From positions 1,240,001 to 1,304,000 of the forward strand of contig JAQJZZ010000021.1 in the NCBI GenBank assembly GCA_030077755.1: a stretch of DNA of 64,000 nucleotides, given 5' to 3'. Shown in pieces: positions 1 through 12,492 of this stretch (position 1 is its first letter; the number at the start of each line of letters is the position of its first letter). The translations under genes were made by a program, and so were the position numbers. The DNA is from Filosporella fistucella. Taxonomy: Eukaryota > Ascomycota > Leotiomycetes > Helotiales. The notes beneath the pieces were generated by a model. That model saw nothing but the letters and a program-made list of their open reading frames with translations. It was not told the origin of the DNA and searched no databases.

Positions 1-425
1 GAAGCATTCCAAGTCTGGATGCGTCTCGCAGGTTTGCCGACATTCAGTAAGCTAGCTCAGAGAAATGATACGACGGCCATGCTCAGTGGAGACTACTCAG
101 TCAATATCAATCACAGTATGTATCCTATGCTGATGTTCTGGCAAAACTAATCGTACATATAGACTTCAATGTGATCGAGTACGGAGGAACCAAATCTATC
201 ATTATCTCTACTCGTACCGTCATGGGTGGCAAGAATCCCTTCCTCGGAATTGCCTATGTCGTCGTCGGCGGTATCTGCATTGTCCTTGGTGCTTTGTTCA
301 CTGTCACGCATCTGATCAAACCCCGAAAATTGGGCGACCACACCTACCTCAGCTGGAACAACGAGCAGCCCAGCACAGCGACAGCCAGTGGGCGAGATGG
401 TGGTATGGAAGGTGGCCATGCTTGA
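1..425 (+). CDS. CDC50/LEM3-family phospholipid flippase subunit (3' end only)
   Basis: Partial gene entering from the left edge. Exons <1-115 and 163-425 are joined by a GTATGT...ATAG intron (116-162), which restores one frame. The C-terminal part carries the family block [16 protein letters not shown], followed by a hydrophobic membrane segment and a short cytosolic tail rich in Ser/Thr/Gly. In this family (CDC50, LEM3, CRF1) two membrane segments flank a large extracytosolic domain; only the second is visible here. The proteins are obligatory partners of P4-ATPases, needed for their ER exit and for lipid flipping at Golgi, endosome or plasma membrane. Which of the paralogues this is cannot be decided from the tail. 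The stop is TGA at 423-425. Confidence 0.88.
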
Positions 426-1210
426 ATTTAAAGTGGTACGGGGTGTGAGATAGAAGAGTGCAAGCTGTACAATAAGCACAAATGCGTTTCCTTTTCCTTC
501 GCTGTTTTCTGGGTATGCCATGTTTTGAGCCATCGGCAAAGCGGTTTTGGCGTGGTTTTATCACTCTCGAGGTTTGTCACTTCTCTAAGTGAGGCCCGAT
601 GGGAGGAATTGGGTCTGATTTATAGCTCTTGAGAATGAAACAAATTGAAAATACTGTGACTCCTTGCGGATTATGACCAAAAGTTAGTATTCGTATCTCG
701 CCGTGATCCAAAGATACTTAGGTCAGTTGTTTCGTTGATGCAGGCGTCCAGAAGTGCCAGCAAGAATGAGTTTTAGTCACACTTGCAAATTGCCTAGTTC
801 TAGAGTCACTCTCGTCTAAATGACCTTACAGAAACAGTTTTATTGTGGCAAGGATTCATGATTTGCATGCGAGATAATGGAGCGCAGTCGTAGCGTTGCG
901 GCATATAGTTCATGGTTAAGAAGTCAATGTTGATATCATGTATTACTAGCCTACTATCGTTTCATGAGGTGATCCTCGCTCCACCTCCCCCAGAACAAAA
1001 GCAGCACGGAAATCCCATTTTGCTAGACCCAACGCCGCGCATCAATATGGCCGATTGGGGTGGAAAAATACAATCATAAAAAGTTCGCTCAGAGCTGGTC
1101 CGGGCTATAACATTCTTCCTCCCTCCACCAGTCTAGCCTGCCATAGAAAAAGAAAGGAACCAAACGCGACGATGAAAAAAGCCGCACAATAAGCATGACT
1201 TGTTTCAATC
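426..1210. other. Intergenic, tail-to-tail
   Basis: About 785 bp between two convergent genes. It should hold both 3' untranslated regions. I see no open frame with coding character and no RNA gene. Confidence 0.6.
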
Positions 1211-4200
1211 TCAATGCTTTCTCTTCTTCTTAGGCTTCTCGTCCTCGTCATCTAATCCTCCCTCTCGATCTTTTCGCTTTGCTTTCTTCTCTAATTCATC
1301 CCAATCCTCACCCTCGCTTGCATCATCATCGCTTGCATCATCACTAGCTTCTGCACTGGCATTGCTGTCAAAGTCACTGTCTTCATCACTCGATTCTTCC
1401 GACGCAGCCAGCTCACTGTCACTCATCTCGAAAGCGCTTTCCTCGCTTTCTTCATCGTCATCTTCGTCGTCAGTTTCTGTTTGCAAGAATGACCAACCGC
1501 CATCGACGAAGAACTGATGGGTATCAGCCGTAACTGTCTTCATAATCGTAGGCCAATTCAAGTTGAGAGGACCCTCGGAAAATGGAATATTGACAGAGTC
1601 AAGCCATTCCTTTACATTTTCAAGAGACTCAACCGGAACCGTGTTGATGTGATATGGCGCACGATGGAAATCCTTAAACACAAGAACCATATCGAAGTTC
1701 TTAAGACCAAACTGCACACGTTCGAGATGGGCTATTTCGATATCATCGAGAGTTATGACCATGAACGGAGGCTCCGTGAGTTGAACCAAACAGTCGGTTG
1801 TAGGTTGACAGAACACACTAGAACGGAATGGGACACCGTTGAATCCTAGTTCGCGGAATGGCACGTCAACGTCGACGTTCTCATTCTTACCAGCTTCGGC
1901 GATCTTTTCAGCGAATGCTTTGAACTCGCGGTCAAGGGCTGCGCGGCGTCTTCGCTCCTCCTGTTCTTGTTCAAATTCTTCCTCGTCTCCATATCGGTAT
2001 CTTCTCTTGCGGTTTCCAGTTTCGTCAAACTGAATGTCGGTGGCTTCACGATAGAATTGAACATCCTTTGTCTTTTTCTTCCCGATCAAAATTGGGTCCT
2101 TGAGGTGTACATGAATGATAACAATCAGTTCATGTTGGCAAGGCTGGAAGAAGAGATGCTTGACGTTGCTAAAAAGAATATCGACTCGGTGTTGTGTATT
2201 GAGAGGTGATTGATATCTGAGACCATTTTGATGTATCTCGACCTTTCCAGGAACACGCTTTCCATCCATGGCAGGGCGGATAAAGACGTTGTCCATGTAG
2301 GCCGGTCTGCGATCTAGAAAATGTCAGTAAAACACCCCACAACAATTGCTAGTAGTACTCACTTCGAATTTCAATTAGCTTGTCTTGTTCCACAACATCT
2401 TCCATTTCCTTCTTTTCTTGCTCTCGCTTCACAGCATCCTTTTTCATGTTACCAATCTGGTTGGCGATGTCTTGTAAACGGTCTCCATCATGGGATCGGA
2501 ATGTCAGACTGCGCACAAAATGTGCTGATGCATCCTCAAACGGTTGATCATCCTTTCGTCCAACACCTTGGCCAGGAGACAAAAAGTTGATTCTGAGGTA
2601 GGAATAATCGCCTTCGTCACTCTTGCTGGCATTTTTGATGGTCTGAATGTGAAAAGGTACTGGACGGCCCATGATAGGTAGTACCACGGTCGAGTTTTTC
2701 CCATCCACAACAATGGCAAGATCTTTGACTCTAGAAGGGAACTGGTTATCACGCTTGTACGATTCAAAGCGCTTGAACTTCTTGACTGCGGTGGCGCCAG
2801 AGTCTCCTGTGGCTTCAGCAAATCTTGCCAAACCCTCCTCTTGCTTTTTGCGAGCGAGTTCTTTTTGGTGTTCTCGACGCTTTGCTTCTGCGCCTTCGTC
2901 AACATTTGTTGATCTCTCGGCTCGCAATTTGGTTTTGGTGATATTCTTGGTGGCAACTGCGCCAACGGTCGAGTCTTTTTTTGCTTTCTTTGGTGTTGGC
3001 TCTGGCTCTTCGTCATCCTTGAAGAAGAACGATGTTGCATCCAAATCCGAGGGAGCATCACCAGTGAAAACAACTGCATCTTTAGTGGAGACACGAACAG
3101 TGTCTGACAACACCATCGAATAAATCTTGCTCTTCTTATCCTGGGGGTTTGGATTTTCGATATCGCTGAATCCGGTTGTGATGCACAAAGTCATCCCGTC
3201 TTTCAAAGATCTTGAGCTCTTGCCGTTCATGATCAAAGTACTGTCGCGAGTCTCGATACCAATTCCGGCCCCGACGTTCTTCAAGAAATGCTTCTCCAAT
3301 TCTGGTTTCTTGGTTCTCACCAACTGTAAAGCCTTTGCGTAGATGTCCTTTACATTGGCACCGTCTTGGACCTCCTTCATGACCAAATTGTGGACTTGGA
3401 GAAGTAGCTTGTAATTGCTCTCCTGGGATTTGTTTGGATCGACCAGGTATGTTCGTGCGATCATAGAGCAATATGATTTATATCGAAGGCCAAACGAGGC
3501 AATAATGACTCCTGCATGTAGCAGCTCATCATCAACCTGAGCATGCATCTTTAAATCAAATTTGCCACCACTTTGTATGATCGGTCCGTGGGTCCAGTCG
3601 ACTTGTGAAGGGTCAAAGTCCGATGGCATCTTTTGTTTGTTTGGGAGCTCGACCGTAGTCCACCATTTAGTATCATCAAGCTTTCCATCAACTTTATTTG
3701 CCAAAGCACTGTGCTTCACTTTCTTCTCCTCGTCCAGGATGCTGGACATCTCCTCGACGAAATATGGGTTCATGAGGGCGATACAGGCTTTCGAGGCATT
3801 TCGCATCGCGCGCTAATTTTGGTCAGTAATGTCCAAAGAAAACATTATTGCAGACTTACCAATTCATTTTCATCCTTGACCGCCAAAGCTGCGGATGAAA
3901 TAGCTGCAGAAATATCGACTTCTTCAACATCTTTGGAAATGGTGCCATATACCTTCTTCCACTCATCGATGAACGGTCCAGCCGAGCTATCTTTTGGTAG
4001 AATACCAAGCTTCTTCTGCATAATTGTCAGCCATAGCAACTGCTGCCTAATTGAAATGACTCACTCCTGCATCTTTAATATGGGTGCTGATATCGACGAA
4101 AAGCTTTTCATTCTGCTCCGCATCCTTGCCCCGGACCAAAACGTGTAGAGGGATTTTGCCGCCCTTCAAAGGCTCTAAATGCTTTGCTAAAAAGAAGTTA

Positions 4201-4566
4201 GGTTTGGATACCAAACTTCATGCTTCCGATGTATCCTACCTTTCTTTGAAGTTGTGACAATATAGAGCGCCCCCGAGCCCTCGAGAGTGAAAAGGAAGAG
4301 TGTCGCAGGGAATTCGTAACCAAGCAACCAGAACTGTGCGCAACATTAGATTGTGATTCACTCAGTTTTCCAAGCTCGAGAATACATACATGAACCGCAT
4401 TGTTCTTTTGAAATTGTGCACTCTCCTCAGTTTTGCCCATCAGCACCAGAATCGAGGAGGCCCCATTGAAAAGCGCGTCACCACTTCTTTTGTCTGCTTT
4501 CCATGCAGACATAAAGTGGGATAGGCGCTCTTGGAAGAGGTTTTTATCAATCTTAATGTCTGCCAT
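1211..4566 (-). CDS. SPT16: FACT complex subunit SPT16 (histone chaperone)
   Basis: Six exons on the minus strand: 4566-4390, 4333-4240, 4186-4065, 4015-3860, 3812-2363 and 2313-1211. Introns are 46-56 bp and phases close exactly, giving 1033 residues, the usual SPT16 length. The protein begins [18 protein letters not shown], has the aminopeptidase-like (M24 fold, non-catalytic) N-terminal domain, then the middle PH-type domains (for example [20 protein letters not shown] near the 5/6 exon junction), and ends in a long Asp/Glu/Ser acidic tail closed by a basic KKKRKH. With POB3/SSRP1 and an HMG protein, SPT16 forms FACT, which removes and redeposits H2A-H2B during transcription and replication in the nucleus. 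The acidic tail is the expected H2A-H2B binding region. Confidence 0.96.
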
Positions 4567-5628
4567 CGTGGTTGCGATTGTTGGTGATGGCAGAGGTGGG
4601 TTTAGAAGTGGGAAGGCAGAAGTTATTAAGTCTGGGAGTGGACGCGCTGGGTAGGGTGTTTTCGTGATAATTGATTTGCGGGTATGGTCACTAAAGTGAA
4701 CGTAGTCTCCTTGTGGTTGCGCGATTGTGAGCTCGTAATGCCGAGCTTCAGGGGAGGTCGAGAAATGGGCAAGGTACACAACGAATGTTGCCTTCGAGTT
4801 GACAGCTTTGTTTTGTCGAGGCGGACTTTTGATTCAGGAGTATCAATCTATAGGTTGTGTATATGCGACAATTTATTCTCCATGTCTGAGATACCAAAGT
4901 GAATTGGCAATTTCGAATCCAGAGCTCTGCTTTGTCTAAGTTGAACTTATCGCTCGCTCTTCCAAAATATACTTCGGCTTTGATTCTACATTCATCGAAT
5001 TATCTAGACTCAACACCCTCTTCGTGGGCCCAATTCATTGATGATGCCTCACTGTAACTATTTTCTACTAAACTCTTATCACCTTGCTCTTATCCACAAC
5101 GTTTGTTACATAACTTTGCACGGCTCATTGTGCCTTAGTAGATGTTCCCAAAACTGACCTTGTCTTATCTCCTTTCCACTGTTCAACGGAACTAAATCCC
5201 ATTATAGTCTCAAGAACAGATATAATATCATTCTAGAAGCTTAAAGCACACCGCTCTTATTGATACAGGGTCTCAATAAATCTTTTGGAGTTTCTAGCAA
5301 GAGATGACTCATCGTTTCTTCCTGGATGAGCAGCATTGGTCAACTTTTCCAAATAACAATTTTTATATTAACAGTTCATCACATTAATATTCATAGGTAC
5401 ACACGAATTATTTACACAAAAGAGAAGTTCCTCGACACCGGATCCCAGCCTGGACCTCATATTCGTACAGCAGCCGCGAAAATCCCCGGCGCTGGCAAAC
5501 ACATAATACCGCACAGTAGTACAAGCGTATTTGACTGTAGTACATGCTTTTCCCCAAAGCACTCCGCCATTTCACCGTTCCCTAAAAGGATAATCAGAAA
5601 GTATATTTTGAACCACAGAATCTGTCTT
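4567..5628. other. Intergenic: SPT16 promoter side and ERG4 3' side
   Basis: About 1.06 kb. The right part should be the 3' region of the sterol reductase gene and the left part the promoter of SPT16, both on the minus strand. I see no supported gene, repeat or RNA. Confidence 0.5.
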
Positions 5629-7467
5629 TTAGAACACATACTGAAGAATGATTAGCAATAACACAGCTGGCCCGGCAAGGTAATCAACTCACTGGAATAA
5701 AAAGGTAAGGCACCAGGCGTTCGTACTCGGTCCATGACTCTCCATACTTGATCTTGCATCTTTGAATGTCCCTATAGGCGCGATGGACGATCATGCACGA
5801 AAAGAAAACAGGATAGAACCATGGGAAAGGACTGCTGAAGCCAGTGATCAATCCCCATGTGAGTGCGAAGTATAAATCACAGGTGTAGTGGATTTTGCGG
5901 GCGTAGCCGTACCATCCATCAACCAGAATGCTGTCTCCGCTTTTGGTCTTGATTGTGCGAGGATTCTTAACAGTCTGCCATGGAAGTTGGGGGAAGGATT
6001 TGCGCTCTGTCAATGTTCCACGCTCCTGGGACCGGAATCTATTCTTCTGGGAGTTTGTGGTGTCCCAAACCCAATACATGAAAAGGTATGATGTGAAAAG
6101 AACAATCAAGAACGGCGTCCGAAATGGATATGAAGCAACAGTGTCGAGGTGGTTGGCAAGGTACAGAGTGCAGTGGCAATAGCTAAGAGGAACTCCAGCG
6201 AGGTTCCAGAAGATGAGCATGAATCCCCACTTCTCATAGTACATATCCCTGGAAGATGTCAGCAGAGGAATGAGGGAAAGGGATAAAACAAACTGACCAG
6301 GTAGTAGTAATGCACTCCTCGCCCTTGGAGCATGCATTAGCGTAAAGGAAATGGGCCATAACCAAGAACCAGACCTCCGCAGAGACAAATCCATACTGCT
6401 CATATTGTCTTGCAGCGGTGGCACATGACAGCCCGAAAAGGATATACCACGGGAGACGAACTTCGAAGAACATCTTGAAATCGAGTATCCCAAACATTCT
6501 TGGATTCAGCTCGGCACCCATGAAGAAATCGTAAAGCGGGTAGCCAGTCATTCGATGCTGTGCTCCGCGAGCCAGGGCGGAGAAATATGCTATGATGGAA
6601 ACGAGAAAGCCGGAGCAAATTGCGACAGACATGATTGGACCGAATTCATCAATTATGGTATAAAGCTTGAAGATTCCAGTATAATGCAGAGTAGCCATCA
6701 GCGCAATTGTAACGTAGAAGGACCAAACGGCAGAGCAGTAGTATTTCAGCTGCTTACCTCCTTCGTGGGGAAGTGGTTTGCCGTAAGTATAAACACCTGG
6801 GAGGAGGCAATAACATGCTCCTTCGAAAATGAAAAAGGACCAGTAGAGTTTCCATGCGTATAAGGAAGGGAACGCATGGTCGTAAACCAAATTGCCACAA
6901 TGCTTCGCGAAGTCGACAAACGATTCTCCTTCTGCTGGTGTGGGAAATTTGCCCTCATAAAAGGTGGCTCCAATCCACATGTAATACATGAGTATAGGGA
7001 ATCCAATCATCATGGCTGTCACACCAAACGATCCGCCGAAATCGAAATGCCCAGAGTAATCAATTTTGGGATCCTTTCCTACCTCCCAACCATCAATTAC
7101 TTCAGGCTCGGGCTTCTTTGCGGATCCATTTGTATATCCATTGGCATGTCCATTAACTTCGCTGTTCGAAACAGTGCCGTAGCTGACTTGACCATTGGTG
7201 GTAGCTTGCTCGACCATGCTGACTTTTCGACTCGAGGAACGAGAAGATGCGACTTTGGCGGTAGAAGAATCGGTCGCAGAAGAGGAGTCGTCTGCGTCGC
7301 CTTCAGCAAATTGCGACTTGCGACGGTTGTAAGGTCTGCGAGCGCGTGGTGTTTCGACAAAGCCCAGATGCTCCGTTTTCCTGTGAGCCAGTCAGTACAG
7401 ATCGAGCCCGGTTTGGGAGGGACAATTGTTACTTCGGAGTCTGGCGCAAAGAGTATCGTTCGGACAT
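5629..7467 (-). CDS. ERG4: Delta(24(28))-sterol reductase, last step of ergosterol synthesis
   Basis: Four exons: 7467-7433 (35 nt), 7380-6298, 6248-5693 and a 12-nt last exon 5640-5629. All phases close, giving 561 residues. The first exon encodes [12 protein letters not shown] and joins through a GTAACA...CACAG intron; the last adds only YVF and the stop, restoring the typical ERG4 ending YLFIPYVF. A shorter start at 7217 (MVEQ...) is possible but leaves the coding-looking upstream sequence unused. The body has the ERG4/ERG24 family membrane segments and motifs such as [28 protein letters not shown] and [15 protein letters not shown]. Family knowledge: NADPH-dependent reduction of ergosta-5,7,22,24(28)-tetraenol to ergosterol in the ER membrane. 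[13 protein letters not shown] and [11 protein letters not shown] favour ERG4 over the C-14 reductase ERG24. Confidence 0.93.
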
Positions 7468-8568
7468 GTCTGGTGTAAAGAAGCAAATTAATGTAGAATT
7501 GAAATGACAGGTTTGAGAAGGAAGGTGGAAGGAGACTGAATAATTATTAGGGTGTCAAAGGTACATGGCGTTGCACCTATGCGATTTGGATTGGGTCAAG
7601 CTCCAGCAATTGTTGACTAGGTTGTGTTGCGACGGAGAATTGTAATGTGAGAAGTGAGTGCGTTGTGTTTATTATTTGGAAGCGTAGCGGCGGCCGTTGT
7701 CGTGTTTGGCCTTCCGCGAAAATAAAGAAATTGCCGTGCCTCGTGCCAGGACCAGGTACGAGTACAGATTACGGACAGCTTTCAGCATACCCGCTACCCC
7801 TGAAGCGCGTCAAGGTGGAATGGAAGTATCCGCTTGCCATCAAATCAGGAGTCGTGGAGAGGCAATAGCTCGACCCCACGCCGCACATCTCACTTTGGAG
7901 TATTGAACTCGACTTGAACAAAGCGGCGCGCATTCGTTTCACAGCTTAGATTATCTCAATTAATACATTTACAATCGCATGAACACTATGATATAGATGT
8001 ACCTTTGCGGGGAGTTCTCAATTGTTGAAAAGGCTTCACATTAGTTCCTGAGCACTCCTAGAGTACTTACTCCGAAAATCGACTTGAGTCCAAACGGTTT
8101 ATACTCCTCAAGAGTTGCTACATCATAGTGCCTCAATGTCACCCAAAGGGAAACTTGGTTGCTCTTTACAGAAGGGGGATAAAGTCACACACTTTACTAG
8201 AGTCGACCGGCTCAATATATGTTTCATTAAAGTGGCTCTTATTGTATCATCAATTGGCATCACAGTATGTTCTGCCGTTGCAAGTTGTATTATACATTGA
8301 AAATCTTGCCACCCAGATGCCCACTTTTAGACACCCATCGCTCTTTTTGCGCCGTTGCGCTTATGCTTTGAAATGATGTCGTAGCAGGTCCAGGAAGTGA
8401 TACACGGGAAATCCCCTCATCCCAGTCGTCATTCGAGTGCATTGTCAGTTGAAATGCCGAAAAGTTCAAGGTCGGTGATGGTAACAAACATGATTTCAAT
8501 ACCACAGTCTTCAAACGCAGTCTTCTGCAACAGCATGTCGTATTATCAAACTGTCCAGCCCTACCGCC
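7468..8568. other. Intergenic: ERG4 promoter region
   Basis: About 1.1 kb between the 5' end of ERG4 and the 3' end of the deubiquitinase gene. The stretch near 7640-7900 is more GC-rich and contains short plus-strand frames with no protein character. No supported gene. Confidence 0.5.
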
Positions 8569-11338
8569 TCATATCTTTTGGTAGAACAGCATGTATGCGA
8601 CCTTGTTGTCCTTGACTGAGAATTTCTCGCTTTTCGATTTGGGGGTTGAGGCGCCATTGACCACATTTGACCACTTCTTGCCAGGACCACTGGCTTTCTT
8701 CCACCCCTCTTCATCGCCTTCATTCTCTGCACCCTCAAAAGCTGCAAAGCCATTGCCAGAAACAGGAGTATCCTTTTTGTGCGCCTCTAGTGCAGCTGCA
8801 AGGACCTTGAGATCCTCTTCATTGCCAGCTTCTGCCACCTCCTCACTTCTGACACGTCGAATTTGTGTATCATCAAGTCTAATCCATTCACGTCCATCTT
8901 GCCTGCGAACATCGACTGTGTAGTGACCGCCACTAGCATTCTTGCCGTGATGATACACAACAGCAATCAGACGATACTTTGGCAGACCACTGTGTGCGTA
9001 GACACCACGCTTTTGTCGAGGAAATACCTCCTTTGGGATCTCCAACTCCAATGGATACCCGACCTTCTTCCAGATCTTTTGGGTTCCACCAGCGTTATCG
9101 TATTGGAATCGTTTGAGATGGAGAATGAGAACTGGTGGCAACGTCTCGATAAAAACTTGCTTGGTGGCGGTGACATTAGGTCCTTTTGGAGATTTGAAAT
9201 CACCATGCAGAGCCTCTGATCTTGTCAAGCCCTTTAAGGCATCCAAAATGTTATTGACATGAGGGGCACCAATATCAAGCTGAAGAGGTTGGTATGGCTC
9301 CAATGTGACAGAGTCCTTCAGACCTGGGACTCGGAGTTCAGATCTCAGATTTCCGCCAAATATCTTGGTTATTGGGGAACCAGTAGTGATGGTGCCTGAT
9401 GAACGTGTCACAGCTGCCTTTTGCTTTGGACCTACCTCTAGCCAACCATTCTCTTTTCCAGAGATGGAACTCTGAAGGCTGCCAACCTCACTGACTGGGG
9501 AAGATGGACCATTATTTGTTGGAGTTGCGATCGCAGAAGTACTAGCAGAAGCGCTATTTCGCATGACTTGGACACATTCGTCATGTAGTCCTTCAAGAAG
9601 GAATCCCAAAAACTCCTCGGCATCTTGTTGATGCCCACGCTATCGTATGTCAGAAAAGTTCCCAAGTAAACAAGAATGAACTTACCCTCATAGAAGAGAA
9701 TCGGGGAAGTCGATTAATGACGTTGTATACAAAATCGGGGGTAAATGCCTCGCCATACTGCTCGAGCTCTCCTTCTTTGAGACGCAATTTCAGTTGGTCA
9801 ACTGACTTCGCCGAGTCGATCACTGGATATTCACGCATGAACAAGATCATGGCATCGATAAGAGGTGTTTCACTCTTGAAGCTATGACTTGCTCGCTTGC
9901 TCACTTGATCGAGGAAGGTATAAAATGGAGTACAGAAGATAAGAACTTGAAGAACCTGGATCATCGTTAGAGATATTTGAGAGTCTCAGGAAGATAATAC
10001 TCACGGAATTCATATAGCACATATTTCCAGTGTTGACAAGTCCTCTGGGTTTAAGAAATGCCACCTTGGAATCATTTGGTGTTGCGTTGAAACATCTCAA
10101 AGCTTCTGCAAGAGATTCAGATGTAGGTTTGCTCAATCCCGGGACATTAGATGCTTGTCCGGACTCACTAGCAGGCGCGTTCACCGATGCTGGAGCGTTT
10201 GGATTGAAGAGTCCAGTCCACAGCTTTGGGGTTGTCCAAGCCTTGGGAGCAGGAGCAATGTCACTACTTGGCTCAGAGACCGTGTGGTCTGTATCATTTT
10301 TGGGTTTCTGGACACTGACTTCCTCTTCTTCCGTTGCTGATGACGGCTCGACTTGTGATCCATTTGCCGGCTTTACAGGCTTGGCCACATCTCGCGAGAT
10401 AACCTTTGGCAGAGCAGGAACAACGGGACCTGAGCCTTTCTGCGTATGCTTTGGGGCGACCGGCGTGATATCACCAGCTACAGGTATAGTTTGTTGCGAG
10501 GAGGACGGTGTGGTTGGGTTTGTAGAATCATTTGTCTCGGAGGGAGGGTGGCTCGTTGATGGTGTTTCGGGCCGAGGGACAATTGCTTGGAGAGTCTCTT
10601 CTTCCGCAAGATCTTTCTCTTTCTCTGCAGCAATGATTTTATCCTGGGACTCTGGCACCGTCTCCACCCTTACTTCAGCCTCGTCGTTGCTCGCACTTTC
10701 ATTTGTTGTTTGCGAGATTATGGGGAGCTCAACAGGATCGGCAGATAGTTGTGGTACAGGTTTCCGCTTTCTCCGCGCCTTTCTCGCCGGCCATGGAGAA
10801 TCTGGTTTGGAAAACCAAGGTAGCTAGTTCTTGTCAGTAATGAGTAGGGGTAGAGAGAGAAAATGCTTACAGGAGCTCGAAAAGGGATTATGCTTGTCTC
10901 TTGTTGGATGGGAGACGAAGGGGGGAGGCTTGGAGCCGCTTGGGGTGTTGGAGGTGTCAAAGGAGCGGGAATCGTATGGGTGGACTGTGTTGAAGATGGC
11001 GCTCGAGGTGGTGGTGGTTGGTATAAGCTTGACACGACTGGGGAAGGCTGTACACGTGTGTACGATTGTTGTGGTGGTAAAGGAGCTGGAGCAAAGTGTT
11101 GCATAGGAGGCGGCGGGGAGCGTACATAGGGGGGGTAAGGGTTATATTGGTGCTGCATAGGAGCATTGTGATATGGGAGAGGTGGTTGAGGGTAGTAGCT
11201 CGCGCCGTATGGTTGCATGTAGTTGTTGTACATCTGCGGAGGATACTGGTGATGCTGCGGAATTTGGTGTTGATTCTGATGATTGTTGTAAGGACGCCTC
11301 CTGCCCCCGTCTGGTGGCATCTGCCCTGCCGGCCTCAT
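8569..11338 (-). CDS. Ubiquitin C-terminal hydrolase, UBP3/USP10-like
   Basis: Four exons: 11338-10871, 10823-10005, 9955-9686 and 9639-8569, phase 0 throughout, 875 residues. The first 400 residues are low-complexity: Pro/Gln/Tyr/His-rich, then Ser/Thr/Glu-rich. The USP catalytic domain follows. The Cys box GLVNTGNMCYMNS puts the nucleophile at about Cys425; GHQQDAEEFLGFLLEGLHDE follows at the start of exon 4; the His box GGHYTVDV puts the catalytic His at about 758, with the usual WIRLDD downstream. Long disordered N-terminus plus this domain fits the UBP3/USP10 group, which in yeast acts with BRE5 in ER-Golgi traffic, ribophagy and stress granules. The BRE5 partner is not in this window, so the subgroup is inference. 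Confidence 0.9.
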
Positions 11339-12492
11339 GCCGGAAACTCCTCTCGTCTTCCAAAGTTCAAGTCAGTTGAAGATGTTGCGCGTGGGATCTG
11401 CTGCGCGTAGAAGATTGAATCGTGGGCGGCGCAGGGAATTTTGTGCTTCGTTGTACTCCGCAAGAACGGAATAGAAGAATTGATGTAAGGAAGATATGTG
11501 TCGTCGTCGAGTGTCTGCGGGTGATGGCGAAAAGGATGGCGGCAGGCTGTCGCGTGAAGGTGTTGTCAATGGAATATTTGAAAATAGAAGTTCGGTTGGC
11601 GGTGGAAGGCACAAGGCGGAGAGGCAAGGCCTGGGCAAGCTTGAGGCTAGGAAAGTTTGAGCTTGATTCACGGGGAAAGTAGCAAAAGTGAATTTTGAGA
11701 TCACGATCAAACAGCTTTGAGGTTATGAATAGGGCAGAGATTTCTAAATACTCTTGCACAAGGCATGGTCAGTCAAAATTTGATATTTGCCATTCTCGAT
11801 TGTCAATAATTTAGCTTCCCAATCAAACACAGCTCCTATTGTGAACAAATAAAGCGGCACTAAATCGCTCCAGATCATCGAACCTCAGCTACTTCTACGT
11901 CACGGAAATGATATGATATTTGTTGGGTCAATGCATGGTATAAGAGAGTGAACAATATTCGTAGAAGCAATTTAAGCACCAGGGCAATTGCGAGAATGAG
12001 ATGCATCCCAAATAACTTATTTGCTAAGAACGGGTAGGGTAGGTATTGTGCCTACTTGCTTGTCGTCTTCATTCTGCAATGCCGCTTTTGGTGTCCGCTC
12101 AAGCTCTGAACTCTCGTGAGAGGATTAGTCAGCATCAAGTATCCACCCTTTTGCCTCCTCCAAGGTGACTCGCCCCGCAATACACCTTTATCACCACTTT
12201 CACAGCGCCTCTGGCGTCTGCTAATAATTAACAACCTGTTTATCCTTGGCTTTGGAGTAGAATTCCTCCTTCAATTCCCAGGTTTGTTTGCTCGTGCGAA
12301 TCCGGATTCTCTTCTCCACCGGGAACAATCGTTTGGAGATTCGAAACTGAGTCGGTACTTGGGTATCAAGCCTTTAGACTACACGTCTCAATCTACACAG
12401 GAATCTATCGGCTCGAAGGCGGTTGCGTGGGACAACTTAATTGTTTGTCTATTCGCTGCGTTTCCAACTTGTAGCAAGTCTTGCCATCAACA
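11339..12492. promoter_or_regulatory. Divergent promoter region, deubiquitinase / RING ligase
   Basis: About 1.15 kb separating two genes transcribed away from each other, so both promoters and 5' leaders lie here. Short open frames on both strands (for example 11367-11759 minus and 12116-12480 plus) have no recognisable protein character and are probably leader sequence. No specific binding site is assigned. Confidence 0.5.

Noticed and set aside
1200..2209. Open frames on the plus strand opposite SPT16
   Set aside because: Ser-rich or patchy shadows of the acidic tail and the last SPT16 exon; no independent motif.
10030..10827. 265-codon plus-strand frame opposite the deubiquitinase
   Set aside because: Mirror of the low-complexity Ser/Thr/Pro N-terminal region; composition follows from the opposite strand.
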